Source: Demequinaceae bacterium UBA4004
GTDB taxonomy: Bacteria > Actinomycetota > Actinomycetes > Actinomycetales > Demequinaceae
Length of the DNA stretch: 6,583 bases
Assembly (NCBI GenBank): GCA_002384765.1
Contig: DGBM01000305.1
Coordinates: 1-6,583, forward strand
Direction of reading: 5' to 3'
The position numbers and the translations under genes are program-made. Below the pieces are notes generated by a model that saw nothing but the letters and a program-made list of their open reading frames with translations, did not search any database and was not told the DNA's origin. Shown piece after piece: positions 1 through 6,078 of this stretch (position 1 is its first letter; every line of letters begins with the position of its first letter).

Positions 1-978
1 GCCGTAGATCGCCTGGTTGGGGTCACCCACCGCCATGACCGGGTGGGTCGTTCCGAACATGTGGGCGAACAGGTCGAGTTGCGGTGGCGACGTGTCTTGG
101 AATTCGTCGAGGAGCACGGCCGCGTAGCGAGACCGCTCCAGTTCCTGCACAGGGGCCAAGCGAGCCAGCTTGACGGCCACATCTACCTGGTCCGAGAAGT
201 CCAGGTAGGAGCCCTCCCGCTTGCGCCTGTCGTATTCGGCCACCAGGTCGGCCATGGCGGCCAGGGAACGCAGTTTGCCGGCCTGCCGGGCGAGGTCTTG
301 AGTGAAGGTCCCCGGGACCTGGTCTCCGGCCTTCTTGGGTAGCGCCTCCATCAGCGCGAGACCCCGCTCCGCCCATTCGCGCAACTGCTCGGGGCTGAGG
401 CGGTGATCGCGTGCCTGGGCGGCGAGGCGAGGGATCGCGGCGGTGACAGTGCTGACGGCGGCATCGGTCTGCACGGCGCGATCCCACGAGTCGACGACGG
501 ACTGGGCAAGCTGCCACAGTGCGGCGCCGGTGAGCACGGTCGAGGCGGGATCGACCGCCACTCTCAAGCCATGTTCCTGCGCAAGAGCGGCCGCGTAGCC
601 GTTGTACGTGGACACCGACACGGCTGGCCTCGCCGGGTCCGGGCCGAACACGGTGGCGATGCGCCGGGTGGCGCGCTCCGCAATCTCTGCCGCCGCCTTG
701 CGGGTGAAGGTGAGGCACAGAATCTCGTCCGGGCTGATGTCGCGGCCGAACAGGCGCCGCGCGTTGTCCAGGAGATACAGGATGCGTAGCGACAGGGTCT
801 CCGTCTTGCCCGACCCTGCCCCGGCAACGACCAGCGCGGGACCAAGATCCGCGCCCACGATCGCCGCCTGCTCGGCCGTCATCGTGCGGTCGGGGTCGAC
901 CGCGCCGGCCAGTTCGGCGACGCCCCTGCTCAGGCCCTCGACGCGGCCGTCGTGGAGTACCGTGCGGTCTGCGGTCAC
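1..978 (-). CDS. adnB: AdnB-type UvrD-family helicase-nuclease subunit, N-terminal part (truncated by window edge)
   Basis: This is the N-terminal 326 codons of a superfamily 1 UvrD/RecB-like DNA motor; the gene continues past the left edge. Motifs seen in order are a Q-motif (TAEQAAIV, residues 34-41), Walker A (AGAGSGKT, 52-59), motif Ia (LTFTRKAAAEIAER, about 89-102), Walker B (LLDEFQDT, 289-296) and motif III (VGDPNQAIYG, 317-326). All are canonical, so the motor should be active. The GTG start at 978 overlaps the upstream adnA stop as GTGA, and AGGTGAG lies six bases before it, so the two are probably translationally coupled. In mycobacteria AdnB is the driving ATPase of the AdnAB heterodimer, which unwinds and resects double-strand breaks. 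The AdnB name rests on the pairing, the order and the intact motifs. The expected C-terminal nuclease domain is outside the window. An unrelated UvrD/PcrA-like protein is the main alternative. Confidence 0.88.
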   Translation of the reverse strand, partial: MTADRTVLHDGRVEGLSRGVAELAGAVDPDRTMTAEQAAIVGADLGPALVVAGAGSGKTETLSLRILYLLDNARRLFGRDISPDEILCLTFTRKAAAEIAERATRRIATVFGPDPARPAVSVSTYNGYAAALAQEHGLRVAVDPASTVLTGAALWQLAQSVVDSWDRAVQTDAAVSTVTAAIPRLAAQARDHRLSPEQLREWAERGLALMEALPKKAGDQVPGTFTQDLARQAGKLRSLAAMADLVAEYDRRKREGSYLDFSDQVDVAVKLARLAPVQELERSRYAAVLLDEFQDTSPPQLDLFAHMFGTTHPVMAVGDPNQAIYG

Positions 979-3900
979 GACTCGCTCACCTGGGCCCCTT
1001 CGGCGTGGGCGGGGCACGCGCGCCGCGCCGGGCAGGAACCGCAGCCCTCGTTGACGGTCGCGACGAACCTGCGCCCGGCCATCGTGTGCACCACGGCGTC
1101 CAAACGCTCCCGAGCGGCCGCGCGGTCGATCGGGGCTTGGCTCCTCACGGCGCCCGCCTTGCCCGTGGAGACGTACGCAAGCTCCGCTCCCGCCGACGCG
1201 GTCACGCCCGGCACCGCGCCCTCGACGACGGCCAATTGGTACATCGCCAGCTGGCCGTTGTCCGCGGCGTCGGCGACGCTCGGCACGGACTGACCCGTCT
1301 TGATGTCGACCACGTACGCCGCACCCTCGTGCAGCTCGACGCGGTCGGCGGATCCCGCGAGGATCGCGCGCCCCACCTCGATGTTGAATGCATGCTCGGT
1401 GAGCACCTCACGGTCGGACCTGGAGTCCAGATAGGCGGCCAGCCGCACCACCTTGTCCCGTGCCCGTCGATACGCGTCACGCTCGGGCCACGTCTTCATC
1501 CCGAACGCCGTCGTCCAACGCTGTTCAAAGTCGGCCAGGATCTCGCTGTGGCCGCCGTGCGGGTGGGCCTCGGCGAGGGCGTGAATCAACGTGCCCACCT
1601 CTTGAGCGTCCGTCGCCTCGCGCGTGCCTCCCGTGGATTCGAGCGCCCACCTGAGGGCGCACTTCTCGACCCACTCGACCTTCGACGGCGACACTCGCAC
1701 CGGTTCGTCGTCGTCCCACAAGCCCTCCTGCGTGGATGGCTCGGCGACGCCGTGCCACTGCGCAGGATCGGCGCCCTGGACCCCTGCCCGCGCCAGCAGG
1801 GCGAGCATGCGGGCGTGCGGGGTGGGGTCGACCGAGGTGAGGGCCTGGGAGCGCACGGCCGCCACGGCGGCCCGCAGGTCGGAGATGGGCCGGGTGAGCG
1901 CGGCGTCGGCACGCACCACCCCGGCCGCCTCCTCGACGAGCGAAACAAACCGGGAGGGACGGGACTCACCGTCGTCCACGGCGGTCACGACCAGCCGCGT
2001 GCGCGCCCGCGACACGGCAACCAGGAATCCGCGGGTCTCGTCATCGAGTACCGCCGCACGCGCCGCCCGCGCCGCCGCCTTGCCCGGCGCGGCGGACACG
2101 ACGCCCGCGGTGAGGTCCGCCAGATGCTGGGAACCCAGCACCGAATCTCGCAACTTGAGGTTGGGCCACGCGCCTTCTTCGACCCCGGCGACGGCCACGA
2201 CATCCCACTGTGCGCCGGCCGCCGACGCGGGGGTCGCGAACGCCACCACGTCGCGCGACAGCGCCCTCGCGCCCAGGGTGTCCGCCGCGAAGTCTTGACC
2301 CTCGAGATAGTCCACGAACGCGGCGGTATGCGCCTCGGGCAGGCGCTCCGCGAAGGTCTGTGCGGCGCGCAGCAGCGCGATCACGGCGTCAAGGTCGGCG
2401 TCGTCGCGAGCGGATCCACCGAGGGCCGCATCGCGCCACGCGGCCGCCACGCCCAGCGACTGCCAGGCCGCCCAGATCACGGCGCCGGGAGTGGCACCCG
2501 GTTCCGCGGCTCGCTTCTTCGCCGCCGCCGCGGCATGAGCCGCCGTGGCGGCGGCGGCCGCCTCCGGTCCCGCGAGCGACGCCCACCGCGACGGATCGAC
2601 CATGGCGTCCAGAAGCAGCTCTCCCGAGGGGCGCTCACCGCCACCCGCGCGTTCCTCCCGCACCAGTTCGCGTCGCAGGCGCCGAATGCCCACAGGATCG
2701 AGACCCACCAGCCGCGACGTGAGGACCTCCACAGCGTCGTCTTCCGTCCACGGCTCACCCAACGCGGCGCGCAGAATCCTGAGCAGCGGGGCAACCGCGC
2801 TCTCCTGGTGCAACGCGGTGCCGTCGCCGAGCGATGCGCACGGGATGTCGGACGCAAGCAGATCCGAGCGGATCTGCCGCAGCAGGGCCGTCGATCGCGC
2901 CACTACGGCCATGCGCCCCCACGGGACTGGATCGCCGTCCAGGCCGTGCCGGGCCCTGCGCAACTCGGCCGCTATCGCCCGTGACTGCCCATAGTGGTGA
3001 GGGGCGGTGAGCACCACCACCGCTTCGCGGCCAGATTCGTCACCAGACGCCACCGCGGCCGACGCCTGGGCGACCGCCGCCCTGGCGGCTTGCCTCGCGC
3101 TTCCCACGCCTTTGACTCCGATGCGTCCGGTCACCGCTGCGCTGACAGCGGCGAGTCCACCTGATTGACGCAAACCTTCGCCAAGTTCAAGATGTGTTGC
3201 ACCCCATTCCGACACCGCCTCATCCAGCCCTTGCGGGCGGGCACCTCGATAGCCCTGGACTGATTCGTCGGCATTGCCTACGAGAAGCAAGCGCGCGCCG
3301 CGTGAGGCCATCTGCCGCAGCAACGCTGCGCCGGCCGCCGTCACATCCTGGTAGTCGTCCACGATGACGTGCCCCCACGAGGGGGCGGCGCTTCCCTCGG
3401 GCCACGCCGCCAGGGCGTCGGCCGCTCGGGCGACAATCGTCGCGGGGTCATAGCGACCGCCCTGGTCGACGGGCGCGCTGCGCAGGGCCATGACGCCTTC
3501 GTATTCCGCATACAGGTCAGCCGCCGCAACCCATTCGATGCGATCGTGGTCTCGTCCGAGCGCCCGCAAGTCGTCCGCCGAGAGGTCGGCCTCCGCAGCG
3601 CGCATCAAGAGATTGCGCAACTCCTCGCGGAAGCCCGGAAGCAGTGTGGCCTCGTCAGGGAGGGCGTCACCCCAGTTCAGCCGCGCGGCCCTGCCATTCA
3701 CGTGCCCTTCAAGTAGTTCGCGCAACACGACGTCCTGCTCGGCGCCGGACACCAGACCGGGTGGCGGTTCGTCCAGCATCTGCGCCTCGGCGGACAAGAT
3801 CGCGAATGCGGTCGACGCAACCGTGCGGGCGACGGGCGTGGACGTGGGCACGCCGATGGCGAGAGACACCCGGTCGCGCAGCAGTGCGGCGGCCGCGCGG

Positions 3901-4118
3901 GTGGGAGCTATCACGAGCAACTTGTCACCGGGCAACCCTGCCCGGACGGCCTGTGCGGCCGCCTTGACGGCGAGCGTCGTTTTCCCAGCGCCCGCGCCTC
4001 CGGTGACCACCACGTGGCCCGCGCCGCGGGCCAGCTCGTCCAGCGCCGCGGCTTGACCGTTCGAGGACTCGGGCTCGGGCGCCCGCGAGCGCGGAGGCAC
4101 AAGGCTCAATGCGGTCAT
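975..4118 (-). CDS. adnA: AdnA-type helicase-nuclease subunit (degenerate UvrD motor plus PD-(D/E)XK nuclease)
   Basis: The protein has 1047 residues, close to the roughly 1045 I recall for mycobacterial AdnA, and is a partner of AdnB in double-strand-break resection. Motor motifs: Walker A TGGAGAGKTT (39-48), motif Ia APTRAAAALLRDR (71-83), Walker B VIVDDYQD (251-258), motif III VGNADESVQGYRGA (280-293), motif V region ASAAGAQWDVV (631-641) and motif VI LVAVSRARTRL (699-709). Walker B has Asp for the usual catalytic Glu, motif III reads GNADES rather than GDPDQS, and AKGLEW has become AAGAQW, so ATPase activity may be weak. The C-terminal RecB-like nuclease looks intact: His846, Asp925, Asp938-x-Lys940 and Q956-x3-Y960. 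Cys820 together with C1026-x2-C1029-x5-C1035 forms an AddB-like four-cysteine set that could hold a 4Fe-4S cluster. Residues 519-545 are an alanine-rich linker. I chose the ATG at 4118; an in-frame upstream start at 4169 would add 17 residues and run into the hairpin region. No strong Shine-Dalgarno sequence precedes the ATG. Confidence 0.9.
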   Translation of the reverse strand: MTALSLVPPRSRAPEPESSNGQAAALDELARGAGHVVVTGGAGAGKTTLAVKAAAQAVRAGLPGDKLLVIAPTRAAAALLRDRVSLAIGVPTSTPVARTVASTAFAILSAEAQMLDEPPPGLVSGAEQDVVLRELLEGHVNGRAARLNWGDALPDEATLLPGFREELRNLLMRAAEADLSADDLRALGRDHDRIEWVAAADLYAEYEGVMALRSAPVDQGGRYDPATIVARAADALAAWPEGSAAPSWGHVIVDDYQDVTAAGAALLRQMASRGARLLLVGNADESVQGYRGARPQGLDEAVSEWGATHLELGEGLRQSGGLAAVSAAVTGRIGVKGVGSARQAARAAVAQASAAVASGDESGREAVVVLTAPHHYGQSRAIAAELRRARHGLDGDPVPWGRMAVVARSTALLRQIRSDLLASDIPCASLGDGTALHQESAVAPLLRILRAALGEPWTEDDAVEVLTSRLVGLDPVGIRRLRRELVREERAGGGERPSGELLLDAMVDPSRWASLAGPEAAAAATAAHAAAAAKKRAAEPGATPGAVIWAAWQSLGVAAAWRDAALGGSARDDADLDAVIALLRAAQTFAERLPEAHTAAFVDYLEGQDFAADTLGARALSRDVVAFATPASAAGAQWDVVAVAGVEEGAWPNLKLRDSVLGSQHLADLTAGVVSAAPGKAAARAARAAVLDDETRGFLVAVSRARTRLVVTAVDDGESRPSRFVSLVEEAAGVVRADAALTRPISDLRAAVAAVRSQALTSVDPTPHARMLALLARAGVQGADPAQWHGVAEPSTQEGLWDDDEPVRVSPSKVEWVEKCALRWALESTGGTREATDAQEVGTLIHALAEAHPHGGHSEILADFEQRWTTAFGMKTWPERDAYRRARDKVVRLAAYLDSRSDREVLTEHAFNIEVGRAILAGSADRVELHEGAAYVVDIKTGQSVPSVADAADNGQLAMYQLAVVEGAVPGVTASAGAELAYVSTGKAGAVRSQAPIDRAAARERLDAVVHTMAGRRFVATVNEGCGSCPARRACPAHAEGAQVSES
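985..991 (-). promoter_or_regulatory. Ribosome binding site of adnB inside the end of adnA
   Basis: AGGTGAG on the minus strand matches the anti-Shine-Dalgarno complement and sits six bases before the GTG at 978. It supports that GTG as the adnB start and re-initiation after adnA, whose TGA overlaps the GTG by four bases. Confidence 0.7.
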
Positions 4119-4193
4119 GGGCCTATCCCACCACGGCCCACAGACATCGCGGGTCAGGCCCACGCACACAGGGGCCGTGGGCGCACACCGACG
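4119..4193 (-). repeat. Intergenic gap with two mutually exclusive inverted repeats upstream of adnA
   Basis: The 75 bp between the DUF3152 stop and the adnA start hold a 9-bp perfect inverted repeat, CCACGGCCC (4131-4139) with GGGCCGTGG (4172-4180), enclosing 32 bases. They also hold a 7-bp one, GCCCACG (4158-4164) with CGTGGGC (4176-4182), enclosing 11 bases. Both use the segment around 4172-4182, so a transcript can form one hairpin or the other but not both. The longer stem ends 12 bases before the adnA ATG, next to the region where the ribosome must bind. No T-run follows either stem on the minus strand, so neither looks like a standard intrinsic terminator. A regulatory role is inference only. 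Confidence 0.45.
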
Positions 4194-5153
4194 CTACGGA
4201 CTGGCCGGCGTCGGGGTGGGTGACGGCGTCGGCAACGTTGCCGGGGCATCAGGATACGGCCAGGGGTTGGGCTCGCAACCTTCGGGCAAGACCTCATGCT
4301 GGAGATCCATCACTGCGGCCCGGCCCGTGGCACACGCCGAGTCCTCGCGGCCCATGAGGTGACCCATGCGGTGCAGCACCACGTACTTGCGGGCGCCAGC
4401 ATGATCGTCGGCGAACCCGGGCAACCCTGCGATCCAGTCGTAGGCCGACAGCACGATGACGCCGTCGTCAGCGCACAGGCGGTCGTAGGCCGATTCGGAC
4501 TGATCCTCCGTGGCGCCGTTGACGGCGGCGCCCGATGCTTGCGGCGCGAGAGGTGGCGTAGCGTCCGCAGAAGGGGTGGGGCTCGCCTGGGTCACGGGCC
4601 CCACCGTCACCGCCACGTGCTGGTCAGGACAGACCGCAGCGGTGGTGTAGGGGCTGGCGAGCACGACCCGGTAGTCCGCGACTCCGTCGGTCGCCACAAA
4701 TTGGAGTTGGCCTTCCGTTCCCCAGGCGCGGTTGTCGTTCAGCATGCTCATCACATAGCCGCGGAAGGCGACCGCATCGACCGAGACTCCGTCTTCGACT
4801 GCGAACGACACCCAGCGCACATCGCCCTTGCCGGCGTCCGGCTCGTCCTTGCCAGCCACCACAGTGAACGTGCCGTCCGCGCGGACCACGTAGTCGGTCG
4901 TCACGATGCCGGCGGCACGGTCGTCGACGGTGAGGTCGCGAGTCACCGGACCGAGAGGCGGCAATGAGGGCTCGACGGTGGGGTTCAATCCCGGAGTCGG
5001 GGTCGGCGACGCGCTCGGCGACGGCTCCGCGTGCAGTCGGCCAGGCAATCCATCCGTGATCCACCCCGCCACCAGGCCCAAGCCAAAGGCAACCACCACG
5101 ACTCCGGCGGTCGCCGCGAGACCGGGCAGGGAGATTCCCCTGCCCGCGAACAT
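4194..5153 (-). CDS. Membrane-anchored DUF3152 protein with altered zinc-peptidase motif
   Basis: This 319-residue protein has a short N-terminus, one hydrophobic segment (about 10-31, probably an uncleaved signal anchor), a Pro/Ser/Thr-rich linker (42-66) and an extracellular DUF3152 domain (about 70-303). A second Pro/Thr/Ser tail covers 304-319. Family marks are the Cys175/Cys227 and Cys274/Cys293 pairs, a VMDLQ segment and the ending CEPNPWPYP (293-301). DUF3152 domains normally carry HExxHxxGxxH; here it reads HRMGHLMGRED (261-271), so the catalytic Glu is Arg and the third His is Asp. A low-complexity stretch (188-220) interrupts the domain between Cys175 and Cys227. The protein is therefore probably not an active protease and its role is unknown. 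The ATG at 5153 is the start used here. A GTG at 5174, adding seven residues, lies six bases after a possible -10 element and could be a leaderless start. The gene is divergent from the DUF3107 gene. Confidence 0.8.
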   Translation of the reverse strand: MFAGRGISLPGLAATAGVVVVAFGLGLVAGWITDGLPGRLHAEPSPSASPTPTPGLNPTVEPSLPPLGPVTRDLTVDDRAAGIVTTDYVVRADGTFTVVAGKDEPDAGKGDVRWVSFAVEDGVSVDAVAFRGYVMSMLNDNRAWGTEGQLQFVATDGVADYRVVLASPYTTAAVCPDQHVAVTVGPVTQASPTPSADATPPLAPQASGAAVNGATEDQSESAYDRLCADDGVIVLSAYDWIAGLPGFADDHAGARKYVVLHRMGHLMGREDSACATGRAAVMDLQHEVLPEGCEPNPWPYPDAPATLPTPSPTPTPASP

Positions 5154-5157
5154 CGTC

Positions 5158-5186
5158 TTGGGCCGCTGAAACACCCCCCTACGATA
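5158..5186. promoter_or_regulatory. Candidate overlapping divergent promoters between the DUF3152 and DUF3107 genes
   Basis: The heptamer TACGATA (5180-5186) reads as a TAxxxT -10 hexamer on both strands: TACGAT forward (5180-5185) and TATCGT in reverse (5186-5181). Forward, TTGGGC (5158-5163) lies 16 bases upstream as a fair -35, and initiation near 5192 would give a leader of about 30 bases before the TTG start at 5224. In reverse, initiation about seven bases downstream falls on the GTG at 5174, and the -35 is poor. The motif match is seen; promoter activity is inferred. Confidence 0.45.
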
Positions 5187-5213
5187 GTTCTTGCAGGGGC
5201 ATACACCGTTCAC

Positions 5214-5218
5214 GGAGG
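5214..5218 (+). promoter_or_regulatory. Ribosome binding site fixing the TTG start of the DUF3107 gene
   Basis: GGAGG lies five bases before the TTG at 5224. It decides for that TTG over the in-frame TTG at 5191, which has no such site and would add eleven residues not expected in the family. Confidence 0.75.
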
Positions 5219-5223
5219 TCACG

Positions 5224-5442
5224 TTGGAGATCCGCATCGGCATTCAGAACGTCAGCCGCGAGTTGATCATGGAGACCGACAAGTCGTCTGACGACGTGGC
5301 AACAATGGTGACCGACGCACTGGCGGGCGGCACCCTCGACGTCACAGACACCAAGGGCCGACGCGTCATCGTGCCCGTTGCCTCGCTGGGCTACATCGAC
5401 ATCGGCGAAGAGACGAAGCGACGTGTTGGCTTCGGTGCTTGA
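5224..5442 (+). CDS. DUF3107 family small protein (TB9.4-like)
   Basis: This is a 72-residue cytoplasmic protein with the start read as MEIRIGIQNVSREL and an end reading RRVGFGA. Both ends, and the middle KGRRVIVP (44-51) and LGYIDIGE (55-62), fit the conserved actinobacterial DUF3107 family, known in M. tuberculosis as TB9.4. No catalytic motif, signal peptide or membrane segment is visible, and the family has no settled biochemical role as far as I know. The pattern of a short strand, helix (residues 22-34) and further strands suggests a small alpha/beta fold. The length is about normal for the family. The start is TTG with a good GGAGG in front. It is transcribed away from the DUF3152 gene, an adjacency also recalled from mycobacteria, and towards the gluconokinase remnant, whose end is only 15 bases away. 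Confidence 0.88.
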   Translation: MEIRIGIQNVSRELIMETDKSSDDVATMVTDALAGGTLDVTDTKGRRVIVPVASLGYIDIGEETKRRVGFGA

Positions 5443-5457
5443 GTCGCAGCCGACGTC

Positions 5458-5893
5458 CTAGTCGTCCTGAAGAGCCACGGTGTCCGCGGCTTCCCATGTG
5501 ATCTGGCGGATGCTCAGGTGCGACACATCGATCGTCCCCCCGCCTCATCGAACCCCAAGGGATCAAGCACCCCGTAGTGAGTGGACACCCGTTCCACGCC
5601 CGCGAAGTGTTCCTCATGGTGTTCCTCGTGCTCGGATCGTTTCCTGACGCGCTCCTCGAGGATCGCGCGCGGCGCCATGAGGTGGACAAACAGGGTAGGA
5701 CCGGCGGTCGCGCGGAGCCGGTCGCGACACGCCCGGCGCAACGCGGAGCACGCCACCAGCACGTCCCTACGGGGCCGCACCCACGCGCCGACTGCCTCCA
5801 GACCACGGCCACCGACCTTCGTCGGTGAGGGGAATCCCCTGGGCCATCGCGGCCACGTTCGCGGGCGGTGACACCCATGACGATCACGCGCAT
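5458..5893 (-). pseudogene. gntK: Decayed gluconokinase (GntK-like) gene with P-loop deletion and frame changes
   Basis: Read across three frame changes, the minus strand spells a gluconokinase (ATP plus D-gluconate to 6-phosphogluconate). ATG at 5893 gives MRVIVMGV, the first strand before the P-loop. The text then jumps near 5866-5870 to PPANVAAMAQGIPLTDEGR and WPW in another frame, which normally lies some 30 residues later, so GxxGxGKS is missing. At about 5802 one extra base shifts the frame into LEAVGAWVRPRRDVLVACSA followed by LRRACRDRL, FVHL and, later, LDPLGFDEAGG. Some ten residues seem missing near RPRR. In a run of six Gs (5536-5541) the frame changes again to TIDVSHLSIRQITWEAAD, with a stop at 5460-5458. 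The longest piece, from GTG 5780 to 5514, is open for 88 codons but cannot bind ATP. The frame shifts could be read errors; the lost P-loop could not. No gluconate genes lie nearby. Confidence 0.72.
5607..5630 (-). repeat. 12-bp tandem duplication inside the gluconokinase remnant
   Basis: GTGTTCCTCATG (5607-5618) is followed directly by GTGTTCCTCGTG (5619-5630), identical at 11 of 12 bases. On the minus strand it is in frame and gives HEEHHEEH, which lengthens the loop where the kinase family usually has only a short Arg/Gly-His-Phe segment. It fits replication slippage in a gene no longer under selection. Confidence 0.7.
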
Positions 5894-6078
5894 GACGCCA
5901 TGCGTAGACGCCACGGCGGGCGTCGTCAGAAGGTGCTCAACGCCGCACCCGCTAGACTGACTGGGACCACATGGTTGACCGGTCGCATGTGATGCGCGGC
6001 GTGACGCCGCATTCTTACGGATAATGCGCGATCGGCTACTAGCCCGCGACTCAACGTCGCCCCGCATTTGAGGACCAC
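5894..6078 (+). promoter_or_regulatory. Non-coding region upstream of the DEAD-box helicase gene, with dyads and candidate promoter
   Basis: I see no gene in this stretch. It holds three small dyads in a row: GACCGGTC (5977-5984), GCAT-GTG-ATGC (5985-5995) and GCGGCG-TGA-CGCCGC (5996-6010, a 6-bp stem with a 3-base loop, followed by ATTCTT). Just after them GGATAAT (6019-6025) gives a good -10 hexamer, GATAAT, but no convincing -35 stands 16-18 bases before it. TAGACT (5953-5958) is a second possible -10. From the GATAAT a transcript would have a leader of about 45 bases ending in GAGGA (6070-6074), four bases before the ATG. The dyads could be an operator overlapping the promoter. Confidence 0.45.

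Noticed and set aside
23..718. 231-codon frame on the minus strand inside adnB
   Set aside because: It is in a different frame from the helicase motifs and gives Arg/Pro-rich text with no family signature. The adnB frame carries Walker A, Walker B and motif III.
1005..2984. 659-codon open frame on the plus strand
   Set aside because: It lies wholly antisense to adnA, is extremely rich in Arg, His and Gly, and shows no domain. It is open only because of GC-rich codon bias.
4296..4967. 223-codon plus-strand frame opposite the DUF3152 gene
   Set aside because: It is antisense to a gene with clear family marks, and its composition is His/Arg/Gly-rich without motifs.
5414..5434. CGAAGC/GCTTCG stem at the end of the DUF3107 gene as terminator
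   Set aside because: It lies inside the coding sequence, has only six base pairs and has no T-run after it.
5996..6016. GCGGCG-TGA-CGCCGC followed by ATTCTT as an intrinsic terminator
   Set aside because: The stem is short, the tail is not a real T-run, and the nearest plus-strand gene ends over 550 bases upstream. A control dyad is likelier.
5366..6067. 233-codon minus-strand frame spanning the pseudogene and upstream region
   Set aside because: Only its MRVIVMGV segment resembles a gene (the start of the gluconokinase remnant); the rest is out-of-frame Arg-rich text and its end overlaps the DUF3107 gene.
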